The translations under genes were made by a program, and so were the position numbers. From positions 62,001-126,000 of the forward strand of contig NZ_CP017326.1 in the NCBI RefSeq assembly GCF_001761545.1: DNA of 64,000 nucleotides, written 5' to 3'. This DNA comes from Weissella soli (lineage in GTDB: Bacteria > Bacillota > Bacilli > Lactobacillales > Lactobacillaceae). Position 1 is the first letter of the stretch, and every line of letters begins with the position of its first letter. The notes under the pieces were generated by a model, which saw only the letters and a list, made by a program, of their open reading frames with translations, searched no databases and was not told where the DNA came from. Below are positions 29,981 to 39,731 of this stretch, piece by piece.

Positions 29981-30991
29981 ATGGAAGCTACCGAGATAAT
30001 TGCACAAGCAAATACGCAGCAGCCTCAATTGATTCGCCAATTCAAACAAGCTGTGGTTAGTGATCAACTAGCACATGCTTTTTTATTTGTTGGTCCACAA
30101 GGGCGCGGTCAAAAGTTAGTGGCTGATTGGTTAGCGATGCGGCTGATGTGTGAGCATCCAACCGCTGATGGTGAACCAGATGGTGTCTGCTCACAGTGTT
30201 TACGGATAGCGAATGGCAACCATCCTGATGTGATTGACCTAAAACCAGATGGTCACAGTATCAAAATTGATCAAGTCCGTTTTTTGAAGGATGAATTTAC
30301 CAAAACGGCTGTTGAAGGTCGGCGTAAGATTTTCGTGATTGAAGGTGCCGATACCATGACGGCTAGTGCTGCCAACGGCCTGTTGAAATTTATCGAAGAA
30401 CCAGTGGGTGAGCAAACCGCAATTTTGTTAGCTGAAAATCGCCAGCAAATTTTACCAACTGTTATTTCACGAACACAGGTGGTAGATTTCCCCAACTTGG
30501 GTCAAGAAATGTACACGCGGCAATTACAGGAACTTGGTTATACTGATACCAACATTGCGTTAGCGGCTGAATTAACAGATAGTTTGCCAGTAGCAGAAAC
30601 GTGGCTGGCAGATGATTGGTTCAATCAAAGTGTGATTACGATTAGCGAGATCACGGGTAAACTGCTCCAATTGGATGTTGAGGCATTTAATTTAGTGCAA
30701 ACAGACATCATGAAATTGAGTAGTGGCACTAGTAGTCATCAGCTCTTGGTCCATATGCTAGCAGCCGCGTGGCGTGATGTTATCTTGTCAGCAAGCAATG
30801 CGTTAGACACGCCGCACTTTAAGCAAAGCCATGAGTGGGGACAGTATGCGCAACGCTATCCGATGGCGAAGTTACTGGCTGTGCAACGGATTATCTTCAC
30901 CGCTAACGAAACGTTAGCGATGAATGTTAATCTGCAAACGACCATGGAGTCGGTTATTCTTGAGAGTCAATTTGAGTTAGGTGGAAAGTAA
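29981..30991 (+). CDS. holB: DNA polymerase III subunit delta'
   Basis: A 336-residue clamp-loader subunit of the AAA+ fold. AFLFVGPQGRGQK takes the place of the P-loop and lacks the usual Thr/Ser, in keeping with delta' being a non-hydrolysing subunit. The zinc-finger region has CEHPTADGEPDGVCSQC, which shows three of the usual four cysteines. GNHPDVIDL and the EEPVGEQTAILLAE segment are typical. A GGGGGG ribosome site precedes the ATG. rsmI starts two bases after its stop; yaaT and yabA, which commonly lie between the two, are absent. Confidence 0.9.
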   Translation: MEATEIIAQANTQQPQLIRQFKQAVVSDQLAHAFLFVGPQGRGQKLVADWLAMRLMCEHPTADGEPDGVCSQCLRIANGNHPDVIDLKPDGHSIKIDQVRFLKDEFTKTAVEGRRKIFVIEGADTMTASAANGLLKFIEEPVGEQTAILLAENRQQILPTVISRTQVVDFPNLGQEMYTRQLQELGYTDTNIALAAELTDSLPVAETWLADDWFNQSVITISEITGKLLQLDVEAFNLVQTDIMKLSSGTSSHQLLVHMLAAAWRDVILSASNALDTPHFKQSHEWGQYAQRYPMAKLLAVQRIIFTANETLAMNVNLQTTMESVILESQFELGGK

Positions 30992-30992
30992 G

Positions 30993-31871
30993 ATGCAATC
31001 ACAGAAAAGTTTTGCAACGCATACGACCGGCACATTATACCTAGTCCCAACGCCAATTGGTAATTTAGGTGATATGACCGTGCGATCAATTGAAACATTA
31101 AAAGCCGTGGCTGTGATTGCTGCAGAAGACACACGGCATACGCAGCAACTATTAAATCAGTTCGAAATCACAACTAAGCAAATTTCCTTCCATGAACATA
31201 ATAAAGAATCACGGATACCTGAATTGGTCGCTCGTTTAGTGGCTGGTGAGGATATTGCGCAGGTTTCAGATGCTGGCATGCCCTCTATTTCAGATCCTGG
31301 TCATGAATTGGTAAAAGCGGCCTTGGAAGCAGATATTCCAGTGGTGCCGATTCCGGGCGCTTCAGCCGGCATTACTGCCTTGATCGCCTCTGGTCTTGCC
31401 CCCCAACCCTTTATGTTCTACGGTTTTTTGGAACGGCGGCCTAAAGACCAAATCGCCGAATTGCAGGGGCTCTTGACCCATACTGAAACGATGATTTTCT
31501 ACGAATCACCGCATCGTTTAGCTAAGACGTTGGCCAACATTGCAGAAGTGTTTGGTGATGCGCATCCGGTTGTCTTAGCTCGCGAATTGACGAAACGTTA
31601 TGAAGAGTTTTTGCGCGGATCAGCCCAGGAGTTGGCTGATTGGGCGGCCAACAATGAAGTGCGTGGGGAATTTGTCTTGATGATTGGTGGCAATGAACAC
31701 GTTGTCAATCCACATGAAGAAGATCCCCTTGCTGATTTAACCGCACTTGAAGCGGTGGCAGCCTTAGTTGCACACGGGATGAAAGGCACGGCGGCAGTGA
31801 AAAAAATTGCCAAGGAACGTGAGCTAGATCGGCAGAAATTGTATTTGGAGTATCAAGGAGTACCAAAGTAA
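30993..31871 (+). CDS. rsmI: 16S rRNA 2'-O-ribose C1402 methyltransferase
   Basis: A 292-residue SAM-dependent methyltransferase of the tetrapyrrole methylase fold that modifies C1402 in the decoding centre of 16S rRNA. Diagnostic parts: LYLVPTPIGNLGDMTVRSIE at the start, AAEDTRHTQQLLNQF, SFHEHNKESR, VSDAGMPSISDPG and PIPGASAGITALIASG. The C-terminal part is the RsmI HTH-like segment. It starts immediately after holB and overlaps the thioesterase start (TAATG). Confidence 0.95.
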   Translation: MQSQKSFATHTTGTLYLVPTPIGNLGDMTVRSIETLKAVAVIAAEDTRHTQQLLNQFEITTKQISFHEHNKESRIPELVARLVAGEDIAQVSDAGMPSISDPGHELVKAALEADIPVVPIPGASAGITALIASGLAPQPFMFYGFLERRPKDQIAELQGLLTHTETMIFYESPHRLAKTLANIAEVFGDAHPVVLARELTKRYEEFLRGSAQELADWAANNEVRGEFVLMIGGNEHVVNPHEEDPLADLTALEAVAALVAHGMKGTAAVKKIAKERELDRQKLYLEYQGVPK

Positions 31872-32608
31872 TGGCTAATATTTATGAAATGACCCACGAT
31901 GTTTTGTATTACGAAGCGGATGAAACGGGGAAATTGAGTTTGCCATACATCTTGAATTTAGCCATTTTGAGCTCAACCATGCAAAGTGTGGCATATGGCA
32001 TCGGTCCTGATGAGACGCACACCCGTGGCTTGGGGTGGATTGTGTTGCAACACGTTATGGATATCAAACGCCGGCCAAACATTGATGAGACAGTTATTTT
32101 GCAGACGTATGCGCGCGAAGTTAATCCCTATTTTGCTACCCGTATTTATAAAATTTTTGATACTGACCGCAATGAATTGGTTTCTATCGAATCACTTTAT
32201 GCCATGTTAGATATGGAAAAACGCAAAATGGCCCGCATTCCAGCTGAATATGTTGCGTTGTATGGTGCTGATGTGGTGAAGAAAATTCCACGGTTACCAG
32301 AGCCAACGAAGATTAGTGCCGATGAATCGGCACTTAGTTTAGATTATCGTGTCCGTTATACGGATATTGACTCTAATAAGCATGTCAATAATTCAAAATA
32401 TTTCGATTGGTTGCAGGATGTATTGGGTGAGACATTCTTACAGACGCACGAGCCAGTTCAAGTTAATATCAAATTTGAACAAGAAGTTCGAATGGGCGAC
32501 GTGATCTCCTCAACGGCGACAATTGGGGATGCACAGACGGTTCATCGGATTATGAATGGCGATATCGTGGCGGCTGAAGCTTCAGCAACTTGGACAGTTG
32601 CGGACTAA
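31871..32608 (+). CDS. Acyl-ACP thioesterase
   Basis: A 245-residue double hot-dog protein of the acyl-ACP thioesterase family, which releases free fatty acids from acyl carrier protein. The N-terminal domain has GLGWIVLQHVMDIKRRP and the C-terminal domain YRVRYTDIDSNKHVNNSKYF, with the Asn-His pair in the NKHVNN motif forming the catalytic site. In lactic acid bacteria it may release acyl chains for membrane adaptation. It shares its first base with the end of rsmI and is the last gene of this operon. A role linked to rsmI or holB is not expected. Confidence 0.87.
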   Translation: MANIYEMTHDVLYYEADETGKLSLPYILNLAILSSTMQSVAYGIGPDETHTRGLGWIVLQHVMDIKRRPNIDETVILQTYAREVNPYFATRIYKIFDTDRNELVSIESLYAMLDMEKRKMARIPAEYVALYGADVVKKIPRLPEPTKISADESALSLDYRVRYTDIDSNKHVNNSKYFDWLQDVLGETFLQTHEPVQVNIKFEQEVRMGDVISSTATIGDAQTVHRIMNGDIVAAEASATWTVAD

Positions 32609-32619
32609 AAGCATATAAT
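32590..32619 (+). promoter_or_regulatory. Likely promoter of galE
   Basis: TTGGAC (32590-32595), 18 bases, TATAAT (32614-32619). The -35 box lies within the end of the thioesterase gene and is weak; the -10 box is perfect. Confidence 0.55.
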
Positions 32620-32663
32620 TGTCATAGAACAGACAGGTAATTCGATTTTGAGGAGACATTAGC

Positions 32664-33659
32664 ATGGCAATATTAGTATTGGGCGGCGCAGGTTATATCG
32701 GATCACATATGGTTGATCGTTTATTAGCTGCAAATCGTGAAGTGGTCGTAGTTGATAATTTGTTGACTGGTCATCGGGCTTCGGTACCGGCAAAAGTACC
32801 CTTTTACGAAGTCGATATTCGAGATAAGGCTGCCTTGGATGACGTTTTTACAAAGGAAAACATTGACCAGGTTGTGCACTTTGCTGCTTCATCAATTGTG
32901 CCAGAATCAATGGCTGATCCGTTGAAGTACTTCGACAACAATACCTTTGGTATGATTGCGTTGTTAGAAGTCATGTTGAAACATGATGTGAAGCAAATTG
33001 TTTTCTCATCAACAGCAGCGACTTATGGTACGCCAGAAGAATCACCAATCAAAGAAACAACCCCCCAAAACCCCATTAACCCATATGGAGAGTCTAAGCT
33101 TCAAATGGAACACATTATGAAGTGGGCGGACCAGGCCTATGGTTTGAAGTGGGTGGCTTTACGTTACTTCAATGTTGCTGGTGCTAAGCCAGATGGTTCA
33201 ATTGGTGAAGATCATCCTGTTGAAACACACTTGGTACCAATTATTTTGGAAACAGCGCTTGGGTTGCGTGACAAGATTATGATGTTTGGGGATGACTATA
33301 ACACCCCTGACGGCTTTAACGTCCGAGACTACGTCCACGTCCAAGATCTCGCTGATGCGCACATTTTGGCTTTGGATTACTTAGCTAAGGGTAGTGAGTC
33401 TAATCAGTTTAACTTGGGCTCTGCAACTGGTTTCTCAGTTAAGGAAATGGTTGAAGCCGCGCGAGTTGCAACTGGGCAAGCAATTCCAGCTGAAGTAGCG
33501 CCACGCCGGGCTGGTGATCCCGATTCATTGGTGGCTTCATCAACTAAAGCCCGTAAAGTTTTGGGCTGGGCTCCTCAATTTGACGATGTTAAAGAAATTA
33601 TCAAGACAGCCTGGACTTGGCATCAATTGCACCCCAAGGGATATGATGACGCTAAGTAA
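32664..33659 (+). CDS. galE: UDP-glucose 4-epimerase
   Basis: A 331-residue short-chain dehydrogenase-type enzyme interconverting UDP-glucose and UDP-galactose with bound NAD+. The nucleotide-binding [10 protein letters not shown] is at residues 7-16, the catalytic YGESK (Tyr and Lys of YxxxK) near 147-151 after SSTAATYG, and the domain ends with [16 protein letters not shown]. It stands alone between a promoter and a terminator and is not in a gal operon, which suggests supply of UDP-galactose for surface polysaccharides. TGAGGAG precedes the ATG. Confidence 0.95.
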   Translation: MAILVLGGAGYIGSHMVDRLLAANREVVVVDNLLTGHRASVPAKVPFYEVDIRDKAALDDVFTKENIDQVVHFAASSIVPESMADPLKYFDNNTFGMIALLEVMLKHDVKQIVFSSTAATYGTPEESPIKETTPQNPINPYGESKLQMEHIMKWADQAYGLKWVALRYFNVAGAKPDGSIGEDHPVETHLVPIILETALGLRDKIMMFGDDYNTPDGFNVRDYVHVQDLADAHILALDYLAKGSESNQFNLGSATGFSVKEMVEAARVATGQAIPAEVAPRRAGDPDSLVASSTKARKVLGWAPQFDDVKEIIKTAWTWHQLHPKGYDDAK

Positions 33660-33668
33660 GCTGACAAC

Positions 33669-33699
33669 AGAGGTTGGAGTAATCCAAGCTCTTTTTTTG
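33669..33699 (+). terminator. Terminator of galE
   Basis: AGAG and TTGG pair with CCAA and CTCT around a short loop with a small bulge, followed by T7. Confidence 0.82.
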
Positions 33700-33802
33700 T
33701 GACTGCATACGCGATCTTTTTGGCGGTTTCGGTATGTTGGCGCACGCAGCGGCAGGTCGTTGAGCTGTCAGTGAATATCATGCAGAAAATTGTGGGCGTA
33801 GA

Positions 33803-33811
33803 TGGTAGAAT
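33803..33811 (+). promoter_or_regulatory. Extended -10 promoter of the tsa operon
   Basis: TGGTAGAAT is an extended -10 element 35 bases before tsaB. No good -35 box is visible at 16-18 bases. Confidence 0.5.
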
Positions 33812-33845
33812 GATTACTAGTGTAAAACCAGTTAAGGGGATAGAT

Positions 33846-34577
33846 ATGAAAATACTAGCATTCGACACCTCAAATCAACCACTATCGGTGGCATTATTTG
33901 ATGGTGGCCAATTAGTGGCCCAAAAAGAAACCGATATTGCGAAGAATCACTCTGAACAATTACTACCAATCATTGATACAGTGGTGCGCGATGCTGGTTG
34001 GCAACCGGCTGACTTAGAACGGATCATCGTTAGTCAAGGACCGGGCTCGTACACGGGACTACGGCTGGCGGTTACCACCGCCAAGACACTGGCCTTCACT
34101 TTAGGCATCGAGTTAGTCGGTGTTTCAAGTTTGGCATTGTTGGCGATGAACATTCAAGCGACCGATACCTTAATTATCCCCATGATGGATGCCCGTAATG
34201 ATAATGTCTATGCTGGTCAATATACGTGGCTTGATGGCCAGTTGGTCAATGTTGTACCAGATCAACATACCGCGGTGGTGGGCATGCCCACTGCCATTGC
34301 GGCCGACTATGCGCGGGTTGTCTATGTGGGAGATGGGGCGGTTTATCAAGCGCAATTGTTAGCACATGTGCCAAATGCTGAAATTGCAGCAGGGGCGGAT
34401 AATAAACCACATGCGGCTAACATGTTAGCCTTGGCGTCAACGAGTGCTGTTTTAGATGATATGGATGAGATTCACCAATTTGTACCAAACTATTTACGTG
34501 TGACACAAGCTGAAGCAGATTGGCTAAAGGCGCACCCAGAGGCTAATCATGAAACCTATGTTGAACAAGTTAAGTAA
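33846..34577 (+). CDS. tsaB: tRNA threonylcarbamoyladenosine protein TsaB
   Basis: A 243-residue member of the ASKHA fold that forms the TsaBDE complex with TsaD and TsaE to make t6A37 in ANN-reading tRNAs. It starts MKILAFDTSNQPLSVALF and contains SQGPGSYTGLRLAVTTAKTLAF. ATG 33846 has AAGGGGA five bases upstream; an open frame further upstream to 33699 lies over the promoter and is rejected. It overlaps rimI by 29 bases. tsaD is three genes downstream; tsaE is not in the window. Confidence 0.93.
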   Translation: MKILAFDTSNQPLSVALFDGGQLVAQKETDIAKNHSEQLLPIIDTVVRDAGWQPADLERIIVSQGPGSYTGLRLAVTTAKTLAFTLGIELVGVSSLALLAMNIQATDTLIIPMMDARNDNVYAGQYTWLDGQLVNVVPDQHTAVVGMPTAIAADYARVVYVGDGAVYQAQLLAHVPNAEIAAGADNKPHAANMLALASTSAVLDDMDEIHQFVPNYLRVTQAEADWLKAHPEANHETYVEQVK

Positions 34578-35142
34578 TTGGTTCTATTGGTGGACGCACC
34601 CGTTACCAAAAGAATTACATGAATTTAGACAAAATGTTGTGTTGGGTAATAGTGAATACACTATTTCACCGGCAACCATTGCCGATGCTTCGGCGCTATT
34701 TCGGGTGGAACAAGCAGCATACGCAGGTGGTGCGCCATGGCCCGTTGAGGTATTTCGCAATGAAATCAGCCATGCCCGTTATCGACTGTATGTCATGGTG
34801 TGCATGCCAGGAACTAATACCGTGATCGGCTATGTGGGCATTGCGTTTCGGCCGGGTGTCAAAGAAGCGCATGTCACTAATCTCGCGGTTGATCCAATTT
34901 GGCAATCGCGTGGTATTGGCCGTTTTCTGATGATCTATGCGATGACGATTGCCCAGCAGGTGAACTTCCAGCGCATGTCGCTTGAAGTGCGCAAGTCAAA
35001 CGTGCGTGCGCAGGCCTTGTATGAAGAGTTGGGCTTTCAAAAAATTCGAACCAAGCGCGCCTATTATGAAGATGGCGAAGATGGCTATGATATGGCCCAA
35101 ATTTTAGTCGGAGGATTTAGTAGTGGAATTGAATTATCGTGA
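34549..35142 (+). CDS. rimI: RimI-type N-acetyltransferase, copy 1
   Basis: A 197-residue GNAT acetyltransferase in the usual rimI position between tsaB and tsaD; RimI acetylates the N-terminus of ribosomal protein S18. The acetyl-CoA motif is VTNLAVDPIWQSRGIGRFLM, followed by SLEVRKSNVRAQALYEELGF and the YYEDGEDGYDM end, all typical of RimI. It has a roughly 30-residue N-terminal extension (LSNWFYWWTHPLP) not seen in copy 2. CAGAGG lies six bases before ATG 34549. It overlaps copy 2 by 20 bases. Confidence 0.88.
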   Translation: MKPMLNKLSNWFYWWTHPLPKELHEFRQNVVLGNSEYTISPATIADASALFRVEQAAYAGGAPWPVEVFRNEISHARYRLYVMVCMPGTNTVIGYVGIAFRPGVKEAHVTNLAVDPIWQSRGIGRFLMIYAMTIAQQVNFQRMSLEVRKSNVRAQALYEELGFQKIRTKRAYYEDGEDGYDMAQILVGGFSSGIELS

Positions 35143-35572
35143 AACAACCACGGCTGATGAAATTTATACAATTGCGAAAGCAGCTTATAAAGGGTCACCT
35201 TGGACCAAGCAATTATTTAAAAATGATTTGCGGAGTCGCTTAGTTCGTTATTTAGTCCTTGAGGTTGATCATGAACCAGCGGGGTTTGTTGGCGGTACGT
35301 TAGTCGCGGATGAATTATCCATCAGTAATGTTGCCATCGTACCGAAATTTCAAGGGGCCCACTTAGGTGAAAAATTATTGTTAAAATGGTTTGAACAGTT
35401 TGAGGCGGGCACCCGAGTCTTGTTGGAAGTCCGCTATGGTAACCAGCGTGCCATGCGATTATATGAGCGGATGGGCTTTCAGGTATACAATATTCGTGAA
35501 GACTATTATCGTGATCCCGTCGAGGATGCGTACTTGATGGATTTAACATTGGGTGAGAAGGAGTTGAGTTGA
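35123..35572 (+). CDS. rimI: RimI-type N-acetyltransferase, copy 2
   Basis: A 149-residue GNAT protein, the normal RimI length. Motif [21 protein letters not shown] has the acetyl-CoA loop Q-G-x-x-L-G in place of the more typical R/Q-G-x-G-x-[21 protein letters not shown] and the [14 protein letters not shown] end match RimI. GTG start at 35123 with GGAGG eight bases upstream. Tandem copies between tsaB and tsaD suggest duplication; the two proteins have diverged strongly and may acetylate different substrates. It shares one base with tsaD (TGATG). Confidence 0.86.
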   Translation: MELNYRETTTADEIYTIAKAAYKGSPWTKQLFKNDLRSRLVRYLVLEVDHEPAGFVGGTLVADELSISNVAIVPKFQGAHLGEKLLLKWFEQFEAGTRVLLEVRYGNQRAMRLYERMGFQVYNIREDYYRDPVEDAYLMDLTLGEKELS

Positions 35573-36618
35573 TGAGTGATCGCATAATTATGGCGTTTGA
35601 ATCAAGTGCTGATGAGACGAGTGTGGCTATTGTTAAAAATGGTAATGACATTCTTAGTTTAGAAACAGCGACTCAAATTAAGAGTCACCAGCGATTTGGT
35701 GGCATTGTACCAGAAGTGGCCAGTCGACATCATATTGAACAAGTCACCATTTTGGCCGATGCTGCTCTGACAGACGCAGGCCTAACCTATTCAGATTTGA
35801 CGGCGATTGCAGTCACGTTTGGGCCAGGGTTAGTCGGTGCGTTGTTGATTGGCGTGACTGCCGCCAAAACCATTGCTTGGGCCCACAACCTACCATTAGT
35901 ACCAGTGGTCCATATGGCTGGCCATATTAGTGCTGCCCAATTTGTGGCCCCAATTGTGTACCCAGCAATGGCACTCATGGTCTCTGGCGGACACACTGAA
36001 TTTGTCCTGATGCCGAATGAGTATGAGTACATTGTCGTCGGTGATACGCGAGATGATGCCGCTGGAGAATCTTATGATAAAGTTGGCCGCACCATGGGAT
36101 TACAATATCCGGCTGGCAAGTTGATTGATGAAATGGCCCATCGCGGTGCGGTGACCTATCAATTGCCACGAGCCTTGATGAATGATGGGCTGCTCGACTT
36201 TAGTTTTTCCGGCTTGAAGAGCGCCGTCATTAATCTGAAACACAATGCTGACCAGCGAGGGGAAGCGTTGGATTTGGATAATTTAGCCGCTAGCTTTCAA
36301 GATGCCGTGTTAGATATGTTGCTCACTAAGACGGCAACTGCCCTGAAGCGTTATCCGGTTAAATCATTTATTGTCGCCGGGGGCGTGGCCGCCAATCATG
36401 GGTTACGCGAAGGTCTGCAAGCGTTACTAGCTAGTCATCCTGAAATCACGTATATACCGGTACCACTAAAATTAGCGGGCGACAATGCGGCTATGATTGG
36501 TGCAGCTGGTGATATTGCTTATCGTCATGGGGCTCGGGCTGGTTGGGATCTGAATGCTAAACCAGGTGAAGAGTTTGCCTATTTGGAACCTGATATGGAA
36601 TTCCACACACCGATGTAA
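35572..36618 (+). CDS. tsaD: tRNA threonylcarbamoyltransferase TsaD
   Basis: A 348-residue ASKHA-fold protein that transfers the threonylcarbamoyl group onto A37 of tRNA. It has [15 protein letters not shown] at the start, the metal-binding HMAGHISAA (His residues), MVSGGHTEF, and the C-terminal [15 protein letters not shown] and [22 protein letters not shown] ribosome site supports ATG 35572. With TsaB in the same operon it forms the t6A machinery. Confidence 0.96.
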   Translation: MSDRIIMAFESSADETSVAIVKNGNDILSLETATQIKSHQRFGGIVPEVASRHHIEQVTILADAALTDAGLTYSDLTAIAVTFGPGLVGALLIGVTAAKTIAWAHNLPLVPVVHMAGHISAAQFVAPIVYPAMALMVSGGHTEFVLMPNEYEYIVVGDTRDDAAGESYDKVGRTMGLQYPAGKLIDEMAHRGAVTYQLPRALMNDGLLDFSFSGLKSAVINLKHNADQRGEALDLDNLAASFQDAVLDMLLTKTATALKRYPVKSFIVAGGVAANHGLREGLQALLASHPEITYIPVPLKLAGDNAAMIGAAGDIAYRHGARAGWDLNAKPGEEFAYLEPDMEFHTPM

Positions 36619-36653
36619 AAAAGAGGTTGCTGACATCAGCAACCTCTTTTTAT
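36617..36653. terminator. Bidirectional terminator after tsaD
   Basis: AAAAAGAGGTTGCTGA pairs perfectly with TCAGCAACCTCTTTTT across two bases, separating tsaD from the convergent prenyl synthase gene. Confidence 0.92.
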
Positions 36654-36664
36654 GTTTTATGATA

Positions 36665-37657
36665 TTAATCTTCACGAGCCAATAACAATTGACTGATGCC
36701 AATCAGAATATCCTTTGATTCATGATCTGGTAAGTTATCTAGATCGCTCATCGCTTGCTCAGTATACTGAAGAGCTAGGCTCTGGGCTTTTTCAACGCCA
36801 CCATCGGCGACAACGAGTGTTTTGATGGTACGTAACTCATCGTCTGTGATCGTTTCACGTTTGGCCAGTAGTTCACTAATGCCTTGGTGATTTTGCATGG
36901 TTAGAATGAGGGGGGCTGTGTAAACACCTTCACGGATATCATGCAGGGCGGGTTTCCCTAATTTGGTATCGTCAGACGTGTAGTCTAGGATATCGTCTAA
37001 AATCTGGAAAGCCATGCCCACATTGTTGGCAAAAGACAAAGCCTTATTGGCAAAATCAGCGGTTGGCCGTGAGGCAGATAAACCAAGCTGTGCAGACAAC
37101 TCAAACAAAGCGGCGGTTTTACCGGCAATTTGTTCCTTATAGTTGTCGATGGTCATGGCTAAATTATAGTGATTAACCCGTTGTGTCAATTCACCATTTA
37201 AGATTGTTTCGAGATAGCGCGTCATTTTACGAATCATCTGAATATCATCGGTATAGTCTGCTAAGGCACGGAAGGTCAGGGCAAACAAAATATCACCAGC
37301 ATAGACGGCCACATCTTTACCAAAACGCGCTTGGAAAGATGGCACATGTCGTCGGGTGGGTGAATCATCAATGATGTCATCGTGAATCAATGAGGCCGCG
37401 TGCAACATCTCAACGGTTGCAGCGAGTTGAATGAGTGCCTCATGATCTTTTACTTCATTAAATGAAGCAATCAAAATCGTAAAGGCTGGTCGCAATAATT
37501 TACCACCAGATTGAAAAGTTTCAACTAGTGCACGTTGTACTGCGTCATCAGAGGTTTGGATGTTTTGTGTGATACGATCGAGTACGGCCTCAAGTTGGAT
37601 TTGAATATTGGGGTAGTTATGCCACATGGGATGAAGCGTGACAGTTGGCTGACTCAT
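36665..37657 (-). CDS. Trans polyprenyl diphosphate synthase (component II type)
   Basis: A 330-residue enzyme that elongates farnesyl or geranylgeranyl diphosphate with isopentenyl diphosphate. The first Asp-rich motif LIHDDIIDDSPTRR and the second FQILDDILDYTSD are intact, as is GGKLLRP near the N-terminus. It resembles heptaprenyl diphosphate synthase component II or nonaprenyl synthases, which make the menaquinone side chain. No menaquinone genes or component I are nearby. Chain length is not predictable here. No good promoter was found upstream and the ribosome site (GTAGG) is weak. Confidence 0.85.
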   Translation of the reverse strand: MSQPTVTLHPMWHNYPNIQIQLEAVLDRITQNIQTSDDAVQRALVETFQSGGKLLRPAFTILIASFNEVKDHEALIQLAATVEMLHAASLIHDDIIDDSPTRRHVPSFQARFGKDVAVYAGDILFALTFRALADYTDDIQMIRKMTRYLETILNGELTQRVNHYNLAMTIDNYKEQIAGKTAALFELSAQLGLSASRPTADFANKALSFANNVGMAFQILDDILDYTSDDTKLGKPALHDIREGVYTAPLILTMQNHQGISELLAKRETITDDELRTIKTLVVADGGVEKAQSLALQYTEQAMSDLDNLPDHESKDILIGISQLLLARED

Positions 37658-37829
37658 AATGATACCTACATGTTTTCTACTATAATTAATTAAAATTGTG
37701 AACTTAAATTCAATATATCTATTTTAAGGCAAAATGACTAAAATGTCAGTGGTGGATTTAAAAACATCCCGGCAATTTAATAACCGCAACGTGCGGTTAC
37801 ATAAAATTGGATAAATGTGAATAAAAGGC

Positions 37830-37858
37830 TTGCATTGGTCTGACACATAGGGTACTAT
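37830..37858 (+). promoter_or_regulatory. Promoter of the S10-spc-alpha operon
   Basis: TTGCAT (37830-37835), 17 bases, TACTAT (37853-37858). It gives a leader of about 185 nt to rpsJ. Confidence 0.75.
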
Positions 37859-37864
37859 TAATAA

Positions 37865-38050
37865 GTTCAGTTCCAACCGGGATAATTGTGTCTACGGTGG
37901 AGACTGGAATTTTTAGAGCAATGATGTAAGAGGTTGCGACACGCCCGGTGGCATTGTCACGGGGACCACTGCCATGGATCCTTGGGAGCACGTCGGTTTT
38001 CTTACGGAGTTAGTCTCATATTCCAATATGGACGAAGGAAGGAGTCAATC
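37865..38050 (+). promoter_or_regulatory. S10 operon leader
   Basis: A GC-rich leader with the segment GGTTGCGACACGCCCGGTGG, which I recall as a recurring feature of Gram-positive S10 leaders. CGGTGG...CCACTG and other short pairings suggest folding, and AGTCTCATATTCCAATATGG lies just before the ribosome site. Autoregulation by a ribosomal protein (L4 in E. coli) is possible, but no known L4 site is recognised. Confidence 0.5.
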
Positions 38051-38359
38051 ATGGCAAATAAGAAGATCCGTATCCGCTTGAAGGCATACGAACACAAGAT
38101 CATCGACGCATCCGCAGAAAAGATCGTCGAGACAGCAAAGCGCACAGGTGCTGAAATTTCAGGTCCTATTCCTTTGCCAACAGAACGTACTTTGTACACT
38201 GTTTTGCGTTCACCACACAAGCACAAGGATTCACGTGAACAATTCGAAATGCGCACTCACAAGCGTTTGATCGATATTGTTAACCCAACTGCTAAGACAG
38301 TTGATGCCTTGTCAAAGCTTGAATTACCAAGCGGTGTCGACATCGAAATCAAGTTGTAA
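38051..38359 (+). CDS. rpsJ: 30S ribosomal protein S10
   Basis: The 102-residue S10 protein of the 30S head ([19 protein letters not shown]), which in other bacteria also joins NusB in antitermination. AGGAAGGAG lies upstream. The frame is open back to 37934 within the leader, but the family length and ribosome site fix the start at 38051. First gene of the S10 operon. Confidence 0.98.
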   Translation: MANKKIRIRLKAYEHKIIDASAEKIVETAKRTGAEISGPIPLPTERTLYTVLRSPHKHKDSREQFEMRTHKRLIDIVNPTAKTVDALSKLELPSGVDIEIKL

Positions 38360-38456
38360 TCTCGATTACGACTGCAACAACAGCAACAACAAACTTGCCT
38401 GATTAAGCATTTAACTGATCGAAAAAATTATATTTACTATTACAAAGGAGATAGTC

Positions 38457-39083
38457 ATGACTACTAAGGGTATCTTAGGCCGCAAGATCGGCATGACTCA
38501 GGTATTCACAGACAACGGTGAGCTTATCCCAGTTACTGTAATTGAAGCTACGCCAAACGTTGTTTTGCAAGTTAAAACACTTGAAAACGACGGATACAGC
38601 GCCATTCAATTAGGTTTCCAAGACAAGCGTGTTGTTCTGTCAAACAAGCCTGAGCAAGGTCACGTTGCTAAAGCAAACACGACCCCTAAGCGCTACATTC
38701 GTGAAATTCGCGACGCTGAAGGAGAATTTAACGTTGGGGATGAAGTAAAGGTTGATGCATTCGCTGCAGGCGAAACAGTCGACGTTACTGGAATCACAAA
38801 GGGTCATGGTTACCAAGGTAACATCAAGAAGGACGGCCAATCTCGTGGTCCTATGGCGCACGGTTCTCGTTACCACCGTCGTCCAGGTTCAATGGGTGCC
38901 GTTATCAACCGCGTCTTCAAGGGTAAGAAGTTGCCAGGACGCATGGGTAACCACAAGCGCACTGTTCAAAACTTGCAAGTTGTACGTGTTGACGTTGAAA
39001 ACAACGTAATCTTGGTTAAGGGAAATATTCCTGGTGCCAATAAGTCACTTGTTACTGTTAAGAACTCAATTAAAGCTAAGTAA
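38457..39083 (+). CDS. rplC: 50S ribosomal protein L3
   Basis: A 208-residue primary 23S rRNA-binding protein. [13 protein letters not shown] at the start and the loop around [20 protein letters not shown] that reaches toward the peptidyl transferase centre are conserved. It lies 97 bases after rpsJ; the gap is A-rich and shows no clear signal except AAAGGAG. Confidence 0.98.
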   Translation: MTTKGILGRKIGMTQVFTDNGELIPVTVIEATPNVVLQVKTLENDGYSAIQLGFQDKRVVLSNKPEQGHVAKANTTPKRYIREIRDAEGEFNVGDEVKVDAFAAGETVDVTGITKGHGYQGNIKKDGQSRGPMAHGSRYHRRPGSMGAVINRVFKGKKLPGRMGNHKRTVQNLQVVRVDVENNVILVKGNIPGANKSLVTVKNSIKAK

Positions 39084-39107
39084 TAAGGACGAAGGGAGGA
39101 TATAAAC

Positions 39108-39731
39108 ATGACTAAGGTTGCTTTGTTTAAGCAAGATGGTTCAAATGCCGGTGAAGTTGAATTGAATGATTCAGTTTTCGGAATCGAACCAAACAATAAT
39201 GTCATTACAGACGCTGTTTTGATGCAACGTGCATCATTGCGTCAAGGAACTCACGCCGTTAAGAACCGTTCAGCTGTTCGTGGTGGTGGAAGGAAGCCTT
39301 GGCGTCAAAAGGGAACTGGACGTGCCCGTCAAGGTTCAATCCGTTCTCCACAATGGCGTGGTGGTGGAATCGTCTTCGGTCCTACGCCACGTTCATATGC
39401 CTACAAGTTGCCTAAGAAGGTTTACCGTTTGGCATTGAAGTCAGTGTTGTCACAAAAGGTATTGGATTCAGCTTTGGTAGTTGTTGATGCATTGTCATTC
39501 GACGCACCTAAGACTAAGGAATTCAAGGCTGTTTTGAACAACTTGAACGTAAACGAAAAGACATTGGTAGTTGTTGACGATAACAACACTAACGCCGCAT
39601 TGGCAGCACGTAACTTGGAAAATGTTACTATCATGACTGCTAAGGGTGTTAATGTTCTTGACGTTATTAACAACGATAAGCTGGTTATTGTAGAATCAGC
39701 TTTGTCACAAGTTGAGGAGGTCTTGGCATAA
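39108..39731 (+). CDS. rplD: 50S ribosomal protein L4
   Basis: A 207-residue protein whose extended loop ([20 protein letters not shown]) lines the peptide exit tunnel and is a macrolide-resistance site; the wild-type [12 protein letters not shown] core is present. It overlaps rplW by one base. Confidence 0.98.
   Translation: MTKVALFKQDGSNAGEVELNDSVFGIEPNNNVITDAVLMQRASLRQGTHAVKNRSAVRGGGRKPWRQKGTGRARQGSIRSPQWRGGGIVFGPTPRSYAYKLPKKVYRLALKSVLSQKVLDSALVVVDALSFDAPKTKEFKAVLNNLNVNEKTLVVVDDNNTNAALAARNLENVTIMTAKGVNVLDVINNDKLVIVESALSQVEEVLA

Noticed and set aside
37934-38050. In-frame N-terminal extension of rpsJ
   Set aside because: S10 is about 102 residues, and the ribosome site at about 38036-38044 fixes the start at 38051; the extension is leader RNA.
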